From NCBI GenBank assembly GCA_016872725.1, contig VGZC01000035.1, positions 1 to 63,650 on the forward strand: DNA of 63,650 nucleotides, read 5' to 3'. A program made the translations under genes and the position numbers. Source of the DNA: Planctomycetota bacterium (lineage in GTDB: Bacteria > Planctomycetota > Planctomycetia > Pirellulales > Pirellulaceae). Below the pieces are notes generated by a model. That model did not search any database and was not told where the DNA came from. It worked only from the letters and a program-made list of their open reading frames with translations. Below are positions 38,401-53,400 of the stretch, in pieces (within the stretch, counting starts at the first letter, position 1; every line of letters starts with the position of its first letter).

Positions 38401-41400
38401 AGCCCGTACACGTCGACGCGGTGGTCGACGCGATAACTGTTGATCGATTGCTCGGGTGCCACATAGTCGGCCGTTCCCAGCCGGTCCTGACCCATGATCA
38501 TCGCCATCGAGAACTCCTCGTCGTTCTCGTCCATCATGGCAAGACCGAAGTCGAGCACCTTGACGCTGCCGTCGCTGCGGATCAGAAGGTTGTCCGGCTT
38601 GACGTCCCGGTGGATCAGGCCCGCGTGATGCGCGCTGTCGATTCCCAGCGCCGCCTGCCGCACGATGTCGCACGCGCGCCAAACGGGAATCGACTTGTGA
38701 ATCGCGATCAGCTCGTTCAAGCTCACCCCCTTCACCAACTCCATCACCACGTAGAAGATCTCGCCGTACGAATCCTCGGTGCGATTGATCGAGAGCGTGC
38801 GGAGGATGTTGGGGTGCTTGAGACGCATGCCCGCCTGCGCCTCGAGCTGGATGCGGGTGAGCATGGCGATGTCGCGACGGTAACGGTCGGTAAGCACCTT
38901 GACCGCCACCTGCCAGCCCGTCGATGACTCGACCGCCGCGTACACGTGCCCCATCCCGCCCGAACCGAGCGGATAGAGGAGCTTGTAGCCGTCAAATGCC
39001 AATCCGCGCCACTTGCCCTTGAGCAACTCGCGGGCCTGGAAGATGGTGAGCTGTTTCTCGGCGATCAGCGCGCGGGCCGCTTCCACGATGTCGGTCGATT
39101 CGGACCAGTGGAGCTTGCGCGCGAGGCTGTCGAGCAGGGTGGAATCCAGCAGGCCGCTCCTTGTCAGCAGCGTGAGGAATTCTCGAAGATCGCTCGGAGG
39201 CGCCATGAGCCGTTTCGCACGCGACAGGGTTCACCCGGTATCGGCGGCCCGCTTCCCCGACCGGAAACGGATCCGCGGAAATCCGACGCCGCGCATTGTA
39301 ACACACGCCCACCGCATTGGAAAAAGGCAAGGCCCCGTTCCGCCGTCAACGGGGCGATTCGGCGGACGGTTTGCGGAAGCCGTAAGAGGGATTCGTCCGA
39401 TCGAAGTCCCGGTCCGTCAGACCGACGTTCCACCGAATGTCCCGGTACGTGTACTGTTCGAGCAGCCGCGGCGGGTCTCCCGCCGCCTTCGGCCAATCGA
39501 ACGCCTCGTAATGGACCGGGAACCCGATCCGCGGATCGATGAACACCCGCGCCACGCGAAACCGAGGCCTCGATGAACGCGACGTCGGTGGAGGACCCGC
39601 CGCTTGCTCGCGTTCGGAAAGCCGGAAGCTCGCCACACGGTCAGAGGTCGGCGGATGCGAGCCGACTTCGCGGGGAAACCGCTCGTGGTTCGTGATCTGA
39701 AAGCACGTGCAGGCTCGGCCGTCGACTTTCGATCCTTCCAGCGTCTCGATCGTGCATCCGTCGAGCACCGCATTGTCGAGGTGTTCGACGAATCGTTTCA
39801 GGAGATTCTCAATCCCGAATTCGGTGATCGGGTACCGATTGCCCTCCATCGCGACATCGCTCGTCGGTTCGACCTCCGTTGTGATGTAGGCGAATCGCAG
39901 GCCGCCGTTCCGCGCGATGAGCCGGCCTTCGTTTTGGCCGTCAACATAGAGAACTTCGCGCCCGTGAAGGTCCTCGGGCGCATGGAACTTGAGATAGACG
40001 CTGAACGGCGCCGAACCCCGGGCGTGCCGCACTTTCGCCGAAAGGAACTCGTACGTGCCCAGCCTGCCGCCCACGCGCTCCCGCTTCACCACCGTACACG
40101 TGTAGTCGCCGATCTCCGAACGGATCCGCGCGTAGCCATCGCGCGCCTGACGGTGGATGGCCGCGATCAGCGGGTCGGTCGGAACGACCGGCCGCGCGCG
40201 TTCGCCGCCAAGGCCCGCCGTATCCGGGTCGTTTTCCGACGGAGCGCCGACCGCATGCGTTCCGGCTGATTGACCAAGGGCCGTGCCGACCCAAGCCCAT
40301 ACCGACAGGACGAGGACCCCGCCAAGACACACACCGCGTCCGCGCATCGCCCGTTCCCCATTTCGCGCCTAACCGACCGCATGGGTCTCGGTTCGCTCGC
40401 ACCGGTCCGTGGTGTGAAAAACCCTCCTCCTTCACAGGTCGATCGCCGAGTGCGGTGGATCGCCGAGCGCGCCGGACAACGGGGATATCCGCCGTTCCGA
40501 TTCCAATTCGATTTCAAAACATCCCCACGGCGCGCTCGACATCCCTAAAGCGTTATCGAAGGCTGTCCCGTTCGAGTCAACGCGCGCCAGGGGCCTTCCC
40601 GCCCTTTTCCCGCAAATCGCCGTCGGAGCGATCCGACTGGCGCGGTTGGGCAGACTGCGCTGGCCGCGTCGCCGCCGTTCACTTCGACTGGATGAAGTAG
40701 ACTTCGCAGTCGTCGACGATCCACGGAGTCGACCAGGTCCGCCCGTTGTCCGGAGTGCAGATGTTGAAGAAGAACGTGTTGAACCGCTCGCACCGATAAC
40801 TATAGGGATAGTGCGACGCGACCCGGTCCTTCGCCGTGAGCTTCTCGACGCCGGGCCGGATATAGTAGTGCACGCGGCCGTCGGGAGTGAACGACATGCC
40901 GAGCGTCCACCAGCCGGTCTGCGTGATTTGCGGACCCTTGTAGTCGCCTCCCGATTCGTCGGAACGCATGCGGAAGTGCGCCGAGTCGTATTCGCGTTTG
41001 GTGTCCTTCTTCGACTCGAATTCTATGAACATCCCAGGCCAATACGTCTCCGTTGTCCAGTTGCGGGCGAATCCCGACGACTTTTGCACGGTCGTGTCGA
41101 CCGCCGCGCGGAAGGCGAACGTCGGGCCCGTCCTCGGCTCCCATTTCTCGACCGGCGGCATGAAGACCCGCACCACGACGCTCGGCGATTGCCAAACGGG
41201 GATCGAGCCGCCGAGCCGGTAATTGACGTCGCAGATGAAGTCGTCCTGCTGGACCTGGAAGCTCGGACGCCCCGGAATGCCCGTATTGAGTGACATGAGG
41301 AGCAAGGCCCCTTTGCTGTCCGGCAAGCCGCCCTTCGGCGTCGGCACGCGGCGAATGTGATCGGGTTGGCCCCGCTTGAGACCCTCGTACCATCGCGCGT

Positions 41401-44400
41401 TCTTGGATTCGCCCCCCGCTCCTCCATCGAATCCGTTGATGTTCTCCGTGCTCTTCGGCAGGTTGTGGATAAATTCCCAATCCTCTTCCTCGAAGTCGTC
41501 GCCCACCTGCGCGACCTTGGTGCCCGTTCCCGGAACAACCTGGCCCGCAACGTCCGGCGCGCCCCATAGCGGCAGGACGGCGGCCAAGAGGAAACAAGGC
41601 GGAAACGCACGTCGAGCGAGCATGAGCCTTTTCATGGAAAACACCCAAGTAAATTCGGAAGGATGGGCGGGCGGGAGTGTGGGCGCAGTTCGACCGGATC
41701 TGGCGGTCGCGACGGCCACATAGTCCAATCATCGGAAACGAACGCGCGCCATCGTTACCGTTTCGCGCCGCGACCTTCCGTTTTCGGGGGGGCCGTCCGG
41801 CGGCAGGCCTGTTCCAGGTTGCCGGGGACGTGCGATCGGCGCGATCCGCCCGGCTTGCCTCGCGAAATCGGAGACCTCCATGGGAGACGACTCCCCTGTT
41901 GATCGGCTCGAAGGCGCCAACGACGGAAGCTCGTGGCGGGACGGCCTCGATCGGCTGGTGCGCGCGCGGGGCCGAATGGCCTCCGAGGTCGGGCTCATCG
42001 TCGTCGATCACGGCTCGCGACTCGACGAAACCAATCGGTTCATCCACACCGTCTGCGGCGCCGTGCGCCGCTCGGGACCGTTCGCGATCATCGAGCCGGC
42101 GCACATGGACTTGGCGTCTCCGTCGGTCGACGACGCGTTTCGATCGTGCGTTTCGGCCGGCGCGCGGTTGGTGATCGCGAGCCCGTTCTTCCTGCTCCCC
42201 GGAAGACATTGGTCGGAGGACATCCCGTCCCTGCTCGACGCCGCCGCCGCACGCCACCCCGGCGTCGAATGGCTCGTCGCCCCACCGCTCGGTACCCACC
42301 CGCTGCTCGCCGAAATCCTCCTGCGCCGCATCGCCGAACTCGAATAGCCACGCGCCGGATACGCGCCGGATAAACACGTGCCGGCTCGGATGGGCCCAAA
42401 GCCCAAAATGTCCCCTTCGAGCGTGTCGCGGACCAAACGTGTCCCGCGCGCGCCGATGCTATCCATGCGGGGCGGCAAGGAATCTAGGAGAAAACCAGAT
42501 GGCACGGTATCAAGTGGAATCGGGTTCGGTTCGGATGGTCGTTCAAGCGGATGATGCGAGGAAGGCCGCCTTGTGGGCCGTTCACCGCGTCCTGCGCCAG
42601 GTCCTGCCGCTCGGCGACGATTCGGAAGAAACGGATGGAGACGCCGAGGAACAGGCCGTGCGCCGAGGATGCGCGGTGATGGGCGACGTCCTTCGCCTGA
42701 GGACGCTCGACGGCGGAACGACCGCCCGGTACCGGTTCGCGACGTTCGATGTCGTTACCGAGTGGACCCGGCTGATGATCGCCCTCGCACGCCTCGAACG
42801 CGATATGGCGACCGCCGTCTAAACGGCGAACTCCATCGGCCCAGGGAACGGGCCGACTTTCGACGCGGAGTACGCCCCCCTACAATACGCGCTCCGACGG
42901 ACGACGCGATTCCCTCGGACAGGAGTTCGACAGGAGTTCGACAGGAGTTGGACAGGAATCGGACAGGAATTGGACGGATGTTGGATCGATGGTGGGAAGT
43001 GCGATGACGTCTTTGCGACCTCGTGATCTGCTGCGGGAACTGGTTCGCCGTCCGAGCGTCAACCCGATGGGACGCCGGTCCGCAAGCGATTCGGAAACGC
43101 GGCCCGATTCCCATCCGGAATGGGGCGAAGGCCGAGTGAGCGATTTCCTCGAATCGTGTTTTCAGCGGATCGGCGCGGACTATCGGCGGTGGGACGTCCT
43201 CCCCGGCCGCGCCGATCTGGTCGCCGTCTACGATCCGCCCCAAGCGCGCCGCACCGTGATGCTCGACGCGCATCAGGACACCGTGCCGATCGACGGGATG
43301 ACGATCGCGCCGTTTGAGCCCGTCGAGCGCGACGGGCGGATGTGGGGGCGCGGGACGTGCGATGTGAAGGGCGGCATGGCCGCGATGCTCGCCGCGTTCG
43401 CGAGGTTGTTCACGGAACGGAACCCGGGCAAGTCGCGGGTCCTCCTTTCATGCACGTGCGACGAGGAATCCACGGCGCTCGGCATCCAGCACCTCGCCGC
43501 GCGCTGGGACGATCCGGCGTTCGCGGCCGATGCGGCGTTCCGGCGCCCCGATCTGGCCGTCATCGCCGAACCCACCGAACTCGACGTCGTCGTCGCGCAT
43601 CGCGGCGCCGTGCGATGGAAGATCGTGACGCACGGCCGAGCGTGCCATAGTTCGGAGCCCGGCGACGGCGTCAACGCCATCTATCGGATGGCCCGCGTCC
43701 TCGAGGCCCTCGAGCACTACGCGTCGCATTTGGGACCGATGCGGCCCGCCCATCCGCTCTGCGGATCGGCGACGATCAGCGTCGGGTTGATCGCGGGCGG
43801 CCTCAGCGTCAATACGGTCCCCGATCGGTGCGAAATCGCCGTCGATCGGCGGTTGATTCCGGGCGAGGACGGGCGCGAGGCCGTCGAAGACCTGCGCCGT
43901 TTCCTCGAACGCCGAGCGGGTGTCGACTTCGAGTTCCAACCGGTCGACATCATCTGGCCCGCGCTGCCCGATGACGCGAATCGGGAACTGGCCGACGAAC
44001 TGGCGCGCGTCGCGCAAGGCGCAGGCGCGCGGGGCGCTTTCCGCGGCGTCGCGTTCGGAACGCACGCCTCCCATACGGCGCTCCACGGCGTCCCGTCCGT
44101 CGTCTTCGGGCCCGGCGCGATCGAACAAGCACACACCAAGGACGAATGGATCGATCTCCATCAGCTCGACCTCGCCTCGGAGATCTACTACCGATTCTGC
44201 GCCGGTGCATGAGCCTTCCACACCCAGCCTGCGATCGGACGCGGCTCGGCGACTCCACCCGATAACTCAGCCGGCATCGCCGTCCATCTGTCGTGCCTTT
44301 GCGAGGGCGGATGCTACAAGCCCCGCAGGCACCGAAATGAGGAAAACGTCAGCCTACTGGGAAAACGCTTGTTTCAACACCGCCTTGATCGCCGCGGGAT

Positions 44401-47400
44401 TGCGGTGTTGGTCGGCCTCCGCGGGAGCAAGGAGGTTCAGTCCACGGTAGAACCGGACCCAGTCGTGGACCCGCTCGGAACCGTCCCAGTCGCCTTGTGG
44501 CGAATGGACGAGCCACTATCCATCCGGCAGAGGGCAATACCCAAGCAGCGGTGAGCCCGAGGCAGCTTCGGTCAGGTGAATTCCACGTGATTCGTGGTCC
44601 ATCTCCAGTGCCAGTTGCCCGTCGGAAATCAATCGCGGATTGATCCACGACAGCGATACCATGCTGTCACCTTGGCGGAATCGGTCTGTCGTGCGGAGCA
44701 ACGTGCCGTCCTCACTCCGCAACGGGATCTCTCATGCCGGATTGGGTTCGATCGTTCCGACAATCCGGGCCATCGCGTCGATCGCGTCATCCGGCATGTC
44801 GGGATACCATGGCAAGACCACCATCCGCTCCAGGACGCGGCGGGCGCCTGCCGGAACGCGCGACGCATCCGCGGCGGGAACCACGGCCATCCGCGCCAAG
44901 TGCGTCGCGTCGAATCCGGCGTCACGCAGACGATCGCGCAGAGCCGACGGCGCGTCGACCACGAGGGGATAGACCCAGAACGAATGCGAGGGATCGTGCG
45001 AGCGGCCGATCCGCGCGCCGAATCGTCTCCCCATTTCCGTTCGACGCGCGATTCGCGCGAAGTCGTAGGTCCGCCATCTCCTTCGCAGCAGACGCAGCAA
45101 CGGCGTGGACGGTTGCCGGCGAAGCTGCGCCGCCAGGTTCGAACCCGTGAACCCGCGTGTCACCGAGTTGGCGAGCGTGTCGAAATCGTACCCCAAGCGC
45201 TCGACGCACCGCCGGAACAACCATGCCGTTCGCTCGCCGGATACCGTCTTCAGCAGCGTGAAGCGGAGCAGGCGACGGGCGAAAGCCGTTGACGATTGAA
45301 TCGGATCCGTTCCCAGAAGTTCGCTCATGGTCCGGCACAAGGCGGCGGACTTGACCCGCACCACCGCGCCGCCCAGTGCGGACGCCGTTTTGATCGGTCC
45401 AAAGCTGAACATCGCCAGGTCGCTCTCCGGATGACCGCACTCCCCGACGCGGTGAAAACCCTGCGCAAGGTCCTCGACAACGAGCAGATTGTGGCGGCGC
45501 GCGATGCCCAGCAGATCGTCCAGGGCGGAGCGGTGACCGAACAAGTGCGCGACCACGATCATCCGGGACTTCGATGTGATCGCCCCGTTCAACGACGCGA
45601 TACGTATTTCGCCGTCCTCATCGATGTCCACCGGCACGGGAACCAAGCCGTGCATCTCCACGATGCGCGCCATGTCCGGCACGGTCAGCGCCGTCAGCAG
45701 CACCTCGCTTCCCGACGGCAACTCGAGCGCCCTCAGCGCCAGGTCAAACGCCGACCTGACGGAAAGCGCCACCAGGCAATCCGCATCGCCGGTCCACGAT
45801 TGCCGAGCGCGCTCGACGGCCTTCGATCATGAGGTCGGCGCGACGCAATAGACGAAACCGAGGGCCAGATCGCGCCATCCGATATCAAGCCGCATTCGGA
45901 GCCACATGGTGTCCCCCAAACTCCGACTCGACGGAATCATCGACGAGCCGTTGCCGAGGGCACTCGTCGGTTCACCGGTTCAGGCAATCCCGGGTCGAGT
46001 TCCCCAACATGTGGACCGCCCATCGCCTTGAGAAACAGAGCCCGTCAGCTCGAAAGATGTTCGAGTCGTATTGCGCAAGTCCCCCGTTTCGGACGGGAAG
46101 CTCCCGTGGACATGCGTGTTCACTCAGCGGCGCCCGCCGCGCGGCGCGGGCCCAGTCGATATCGCCACATCCCACTGCTCGGCGCTACTCGGGGGCCACG
46201 ACATCGCAAACGGTCGTCGCGATCCAGTAAAGAACGAGTATGATGCCGGGTATGTTCATCACGAGCAACCACTTGGCCTCCCGGTTGTGTCTCCAGCACA
46301 GAAGGGCAACCGTGGTACTCACGAATGCGCACGCCATTGCCACAATCTGGTAAACGTAGAGGGTGACAAGGAAGAATGCAAGCTCCTCCCAGACCTCCCG
46401 CAGGAAGACGTCCGACCAGTGATCGGCGGGCCGTGCCCCGAAAGGCGTGCGCGGCCCCAGAGGTGGAACAGGTGGGAAATGTAGTATGGTGACCAGGCCG
46501 CTGAGCACTACATAGCTCAGTGCGCAAGCGAAGTATGAGATACCGAGCCGGCCACGGAAGTGTTCTTTGAGCTTCACGTCAATCGCGACAAACGCCGCCG
46601 CAACCATCGCCACGACGGACAACGTGGTCGAACTGGTGGGAAGCACCGAGAAGAGTGCGGCGATAGCGAGAACGAAGAGCAGCCACAGCGGCAGTCGCCT
46701 CAAAGTGAACGGTGTTGTGCGACGCGCCATGCACTCGCCCCAAGTAATGCGCTAATTGAACACATTCGAGATCGCGACGCCCACCCCGATCACGCGGACC
46801 CCCAAGTCAGTTTCCGGGTCCGTCGTCGGGTTCCTCGCCTTTTCGGTTTCGAGTGCCAAGCCGTCATCGTCTCCACGACGCTCACGTTCGTCAACGAACA
46901 AGGCACTTTTCCAGGTGTGGTAAGAGAGTATCGGAAGGTGCTCGCCGACATCGGCCAGGGTTGACCCGTCAGGTCAATCCCGGCAGAATGTCACTTGTGG
47001 GCTCCTTCTCGCGGCCGCGCTTACCGGGACCACTCGATGTCGGATGTCACGCGCGTGCTCCAGGCGATTCAACGCGGCGAACGGCTGGCGACCGATCAAC
47101 TGCTGCCGCTGGTGTACGACGAACTGCGCAAGTTGGCCGCGCGACGACTCGCCCAGGAACCGTCCGGCCAATCCTTGCAGGCCACGGCGCTGGTCCACGA
47201 AGTCTACCTGCGACTGATCCCCAACGAGAGGCGGACTGCGGCGGATCACGAGGACGCGCAGGTCACCGACCCCTGCCTTACCGCGGACGGGTTGGTGCTG
47301 GCCTTCTGTTCGAACCGCGCCGAAGGCTCCGTCGGATCGCACGATATCTGGCTATGCACGCGGGACAGTCTTGAGGCCGCGCGGGACGGTCTCGTTGCGA

Positions 47401-50400
47401 GCGGGCTACTGGCATGGCGCGGGTCCGTCGCGTAACCTACGGACGACTTGGGTTCCGCCCCGCCGCGACAATCTACCCGCCCGCACATCACGAGGGTATT
47501 CGCACATGACATGGCTCTCGGCAATGATCCGATTCGCCGCCGTTTTCGCCGCGTTCCTCGGTTCGTGGACAACGGTTTCCGCGGAGAACTGGCCACAATG
47601 GCGCGGCGCCCGTCACAACGGCATCAGCGACGAACGGGACGTTCCCGTGCGCTGGAGCCGCGACGAGAATGTCCGGTGGCGATTGCCTCTGCCTGGACCC
47701 GCCGGATCCACGCCCGTCACTTGGGACGATCGGATCTTTCTGACATCCGTGGACGCCTCGGGCGCCTTGTTGTTGCTGTGCGTCGGCACGGATGGGCGCG
47801 AGGGCTGGCGACAAACGCTGGATTCCGGCAATCGCGACGTGCGTGGGGATGAAGGCAATTCCGCGTCGAACTCACCCGCGACCGACGGGAGGCACGTCTG
47901 GGCCATGGTCGCGACCGGAGCCATCGGTTGCTTCACCGTCGCGGGCGAGCCGGTTTGGAAATTCAACGTCTCGGAACGGTACGGTGCGCTGAATATCCAG
48001 TTCGGCATGACGAGCACGCCGCTGCTCGACAACGGACGGCTGTATCTGCAGCTCATCCATGGCGACGGCGAGGATACGAGCGTGGAAGCGCGCGTCGTAT
48101 GCCTCAATGCGGCGACGGGCGAGGAGATCTGGAGTCAACGGCGCGTGACGGGCGCGACCAACGAGAACGAACATGCGTACGCGTCACCCATTCTCTTTCG
48201 CGATGCGGAACGCGCCTTTCTCGTGACCCACGGCGGCGATTTCACAATCGCCCATCGCCTCGAGGACGGCCGCGAGATCTGGCGCTATGGACTGAATCCC
48301 CACACCGACGCATACCACCCGACGTTGCGGCTCGTCGCGACACCCGCCGCCGGCGAGGGGATGATCGTCATCCCGTCGGCCAAGAACGGTCCGGTCGCGG
48401 CCGTCACGGCGACGGCAACGGGCGAGGTCGCCGCGCGCGGCGACGCGGTGCGCTGGAGGCTCGATCGCGGCACTCCCGATGTTCCGTCGCCGGTGATCCG
48501 CGGCGGTCTCGTCTATCTCTGCAGGGAGAACGGAGTCCTGGTCTGCGTCGATGGAGCGACCGGCGAGATCGCATACGAGGAAAGGCTCTATTCCGACCGC
48601 TACCGCGCTTCGCCGCTCTACGCGCACGGCCATCTTTACCTGGCGTCCCGCAAAGGCGTCGTTTCCGTCGTGCGCGAGGGCCGCGCATTCCATCGCGTCG
48701 CGGAAATCGACATGGGTGAACCGATCTCCGCGTCCCCGATTGTGTCGGGCGGGATCCTTTACCTGCGCTCGTTCGACGCGCTGTACGCGATCGGAGGGAA
48801 ATGACGCGCGCGCCGATCGAGAGGGCGTCGGACCGCGAGCTGGAAGTGCTGCCCCTGGGCCGTGCGACGGGTGATGGAGAACGGGAAGGAATTCGCCGAC
48901 GCCGCATTCCGGAGCTCAAGAAATGTCTGGTCACGATAATGGCGCTCAGTGCGCATCGCCGGAAGAAGACGCGCGGTTTCCGGCCTGCACAGAGTTGGCT
49001 CGCGGCGCCGCCGATGCCCGCTCCTCCGGCGAAGCCGTACGATCAGCCCTTGGAGATATGCCGTCCACCCTATTCGGCGCCGTCCGACATTCGGCAATGA
49101 CCGACCGGTTGCACCGGCGCCTTCGAGCCGGTCGGCCTATTGGGAAGGCGGATGGAACGCCACACCAAGACGAGGACACGATTGGGAGGACGAGCCGACT
49201 CTTGCAACCACGCATCATCGGCACTCGCCAAGGCGGACACGTCGTGATCCACCGTTTCGTCTTGACCACGAATGGGTCATCGGACAATCCTCTCGTATGT
49301 CAGACTTGGGTGACCACCGAAGTTGACGAGCAGTCCCAAGCGGTACCCTGTGGCCTTCAAGTAGTTATGAACCTGTGCTCGGTGCGTGTCCGTCAGCGCG
49401 GACGCCGCCTTGAGCTCCACGATGATCTGTTCGTAGCAGATGAAGTCCGGCCTGTACGTCGATTCGAGTGTTTCGTTCTTGTACCGCAACACCAATTCGC
49501 ATTGAGAACAATACCGAATCGCGCGACGCCGGAATTCAATCGCGAGGCATTCCTGATACACAGATTCAAGAAACCCACTTCCCATCTCGTTGTGGACGTC
49601 AAAGCATGCTCCGATGATATGATAGCTTTCATCCTTGAACAGAATTTCCGCCATTCCCGTTCCCTCTTCTTCCCTATTCGTGTCATTCGTGTCATTCGTG
49701 GTCACCCGTCCTTCTTCTGAACCACGAATAGCACGAATCACACGAATCGGGAACCATCCGCGCGGGCTCGGTGCCGGACCGGAGACACACTCCCGCTATC
49801 GGAGCGATCTCCTTCCCCCTCTTCTTCCCTATTCGTGTCATTCGTGTCATTCGTGGTCACCCGTCCTTCTTCTGAACCACGAATAGCACGAATCACACGA
49901 ATCGGGAACCATCCGCGCGGGCTCGGTGCCGGACCGGAGACACACTCCCGCTATCGGAGCGATCTCCTTCCCCCTCTTCTTCCCTATTCGTGTCATTCGT
50001 GTCATTCGTGGTCACCCGTCCTTCTTCTGAACCACGAATAGCACGAATCACACGAATCGGGAACCATCCGCGCGGGCTCGGTGCCGGACCGGAGACACAC
50101 TCCCGCTATCGGAGCGATCTCCTTCCCCTCTTCTTCCCTATTCGTGTCATTCGTGTCATTCGTGGTCACCCGTCCTTCCTCTGAACCACGAATAGCACGA
50201 ATCACACGAATCGGGAACCATCCGCGCGGGCTCGGTGCCGGACCGGAGACACACTCCCGCTATCGGAGCGATCTCCTTCCCCTCTTCTTCCTCATTCGTG
50301 GTCACCTGTATTTGCGTCGAGTTTCATCGGTCGGAAGAGGGGCAGATGGCGGTAGTAGACTTCGAGCGTGCAGACGGCGAGCGCGGTGACGTAGAGTCGT

Positions 50401-53400
50401 CCGCCGACGTCGGCGTAGGCGCCGCGCGGCGGCCAGCTTCCGGCAACGTGCCCCTTGACCTCCTGGGTGACGACGAGCAGATCGCGCATGCGCGTATTCC
50501 ATTGGTCCCATTCCTCCCCTCCGTAATGGTGGAGCGTCTGCGTGCCGTAGTACCAATAATAGATGTTCCAGTTGCCGGGGACGGGCAGATGGTCCTGGAC
50601 AAGATAACGGACGCCTTCGGATAGGCCTCCCGTGTCGCGGCGCCAGCCGAGATACAAGCGGCAGAGCAGGCCTTCGGCCGTCATCGTCGGGCTCGGCGCG
50701 TCCCCCGGCCGATACGCGTACAGCGCGCCGCCGCGGGCCTGGACCCGGTCGAGGAACTGGCCGGCCAGTTCGAACGTGGCATTGGGGACTTCGAGGCCCG
50801 CGGCCCGCGCGCTTTGAAGGGCCATGAGCTGCCATCCGACGACACTCGTGTCTCCGCCCGACGGCGACGACGGTTCGCGAGGCGTGTAGCGCCAGCCTCC
50901 ATCGGCGTACTGCGCGTCGACGATGAACTGGACGGCGCGGCGAGCGGGTTCGCGGATCTGTTCGTCGCCCGTGAGCGCGTAGGCTTCGCACAGGGCGATC
51001 GACGCCTGGCCGTGCGCATACATGCCCGCCTGCGCCTGCGAGTCGGCTCGGAGATCGCCGTCCTCGTTCTGATGCTCGATCAGCCAACGGACTCCGCGGG
51101 CCACATGGGCCTGGTAGCGGCCGGTCAGATGCGTCTGGCCGGCTCCGAGGAACGCGAGCAGCGCCATGCCGGTCGCGGCCGAGCGGCTTTCGACGCCGCC
51201 CCTTCCGTCATGCCCGGTCAACCGCCAACTCCCGTCGTCCTCCTGCTGCATCGCCAACCACCGCAGGCCGCGCGAGACGGCGGCCTCGGTCAACGACGTA
51301 CCGCCCTCGCGCGTCACCATGTCGACGCGGATGCGCGGATCGCGGGCGGCGAGCGCCGCGCGGATGTCGCCCGTCTCGCCCAGTCTCCGCTTGACATCCA
51401 GGATCGGGGGGAGTTGCGGATGGGGCGCCGACGGATCGATCCGCAGCTCGCGCGCATCCTCCTCCGCCAACTCGATCGCCTTCCGCTCCCGATCGCTCGT
51501 CAAGTCCACATTGCTCGGCAGGGGCAGATCGAAACGCGTTTCGGCTTGAGGAGGTGCCAATAAATTGTCACCTCCTTCGATCCGGTCCGCGCGGATCGTC
51601 GCGGAGATCACGATCGCGCGGGGTTGTTCGTCCGAATAGGTCCAAAGCGCGAGAATCGTCAGCAGGACCAGATGGGTGATGAGACTGATGAGCCAGGCGG
51701 GCGTCTCGCGGAAGAGCTCGTCCCAGAACGCGTGGGTACGGCCGAGCTCGGCGCGCCGCGCGGGTCCGGCGACGGGCTTCGGCGAAGCGGTCTCCGGCGA
51801 ATTCGATTCCGGCCGGTCGTACGGATCGTGCCGACGTCCCCATTCGAAGGCGGGCGGTTCGCCGAACGCGTCCTCCCGCGATTCCGCGATTCCCGCCGCG
51901 GCCAGGAGGTCCCGGATCGCGCGCTCGTCCTCGTCGGTCAATTCGATCGTCGCGCCGCAACGCCAGCAATCGGCGAGCCGCAGCCAGAGCCGAACGGACA
52001 TGGGAGCGCGGCAAGCGGGACAGGCGCACATCGCGGCGTCACCATCGAGCCGGAACCGGCCGGCTTCGCGCGGTGACAGGATCGTGGCCGGGTTTGCGTG
52101 CGGCATGATGGGCGGCGAACCTCCGGCGCTGTTCCTGCTACGAGGGATGCGGCCTGGAGCCGATCCGCGGGCGAAATCGCGCGCCCCTCGCGTTTTTCCG
52201 CCGACGGCTCCGAGCCCAACTACAGACTAGCCTCACCCGCTTGGAGCATACAAGTCGTCGATCGATCGACGCGGCATTGCGGTCAGTCCGGGCCTCGGCG
52301 GAGGTCGAGACCTTCCGTCGGGCGCGCCCGCGCGGAGCCCGCGCCAGGCTCCCGTATCGTCGGGGGGCACCCGCCCCGAAAAAGGCGGACTGGCCGGAAG
52401 ACAGCCTTCCGCACAGGTGGTACGATTGACGCGAACCACGAATCGGGGGGATCGGATCGCGGCCGGCGGCGCGCCGGGCGCTGGGGAGTGAGCCGCATGA
52501 GCGCCGAGCCGTCGCGCTGGGTTGCCGAACTCGAATCGAACATCGAAAAGGTCGTCCTGGGAAAGCCCCGCGTGGTTCGCCTGTGCCTTGCCGCACTGCT
52601 TGCCGGCGAACACATCCTGCTCGAGGACGTTCCCGGAGTCGGCAAGACACTCGTCGGCAAGGCGCTTGCCCGAAGCGTCGACGGGCGTTTTTGCCGCATC
52701 CAGTTCACACCCGACCTGTTGCCGAGCGACATTGTGGGGAGCAGCGTGTTCCAGTCGAAGACGTCGGAATTCGTCTTCCACGCGGGACCGATCTTCGCGA
52801 ACCTGGTGCTCGCCGATGAAATCAACCGGGCTCCGCCGCGCACGCAAAGCGCGATGCTCGAGGCGATGAGCGACCGTCAGGTTTCCGTCGACGGCGCGAC
52901 GCACAAGTTGCCCGAACCGTTCATGGTGATCGCGACGCAGAACCCGTTCGAATACGAAGGGACCTACCCGCTTCCCGAAAGCCAACTCGACCGGTTCCTC
53001 TTCCGCGTATCGATCGGATATCCGAGTCGCGAGCATGAGCGGCAGGTGCTGCGGACGCATCGGGAGGGCGAGCCGGTCGATACGCTGCGCGCCGTCGTCG
53101 AGAGCGGGCAAGTGCGCGAGCTGCAACGGGTCGTTCGGGAGATCGAGGTGGACGGAGCCATTCAGGAGTACTTGCTCGACATGATCGAGGCGACCCGATC
53201 GTGCGACGACTTGCTGGTCGGGGCGAGCACGCGCGGCGCCCTTTCGCTGTATCGAGCCGCTCAGGCCTGGGCGCTCATCGACGGAAGGTCGTTCGTGGTT
53301 CCCGACGACGTGAAACAGCTCGCCGTCCCCGTGCTCGGGCATCGCGTGTTGCCGAGCAGCTTCGCGCAGGGCGACGCGCGGCGCGAACGGGTTGAACAGA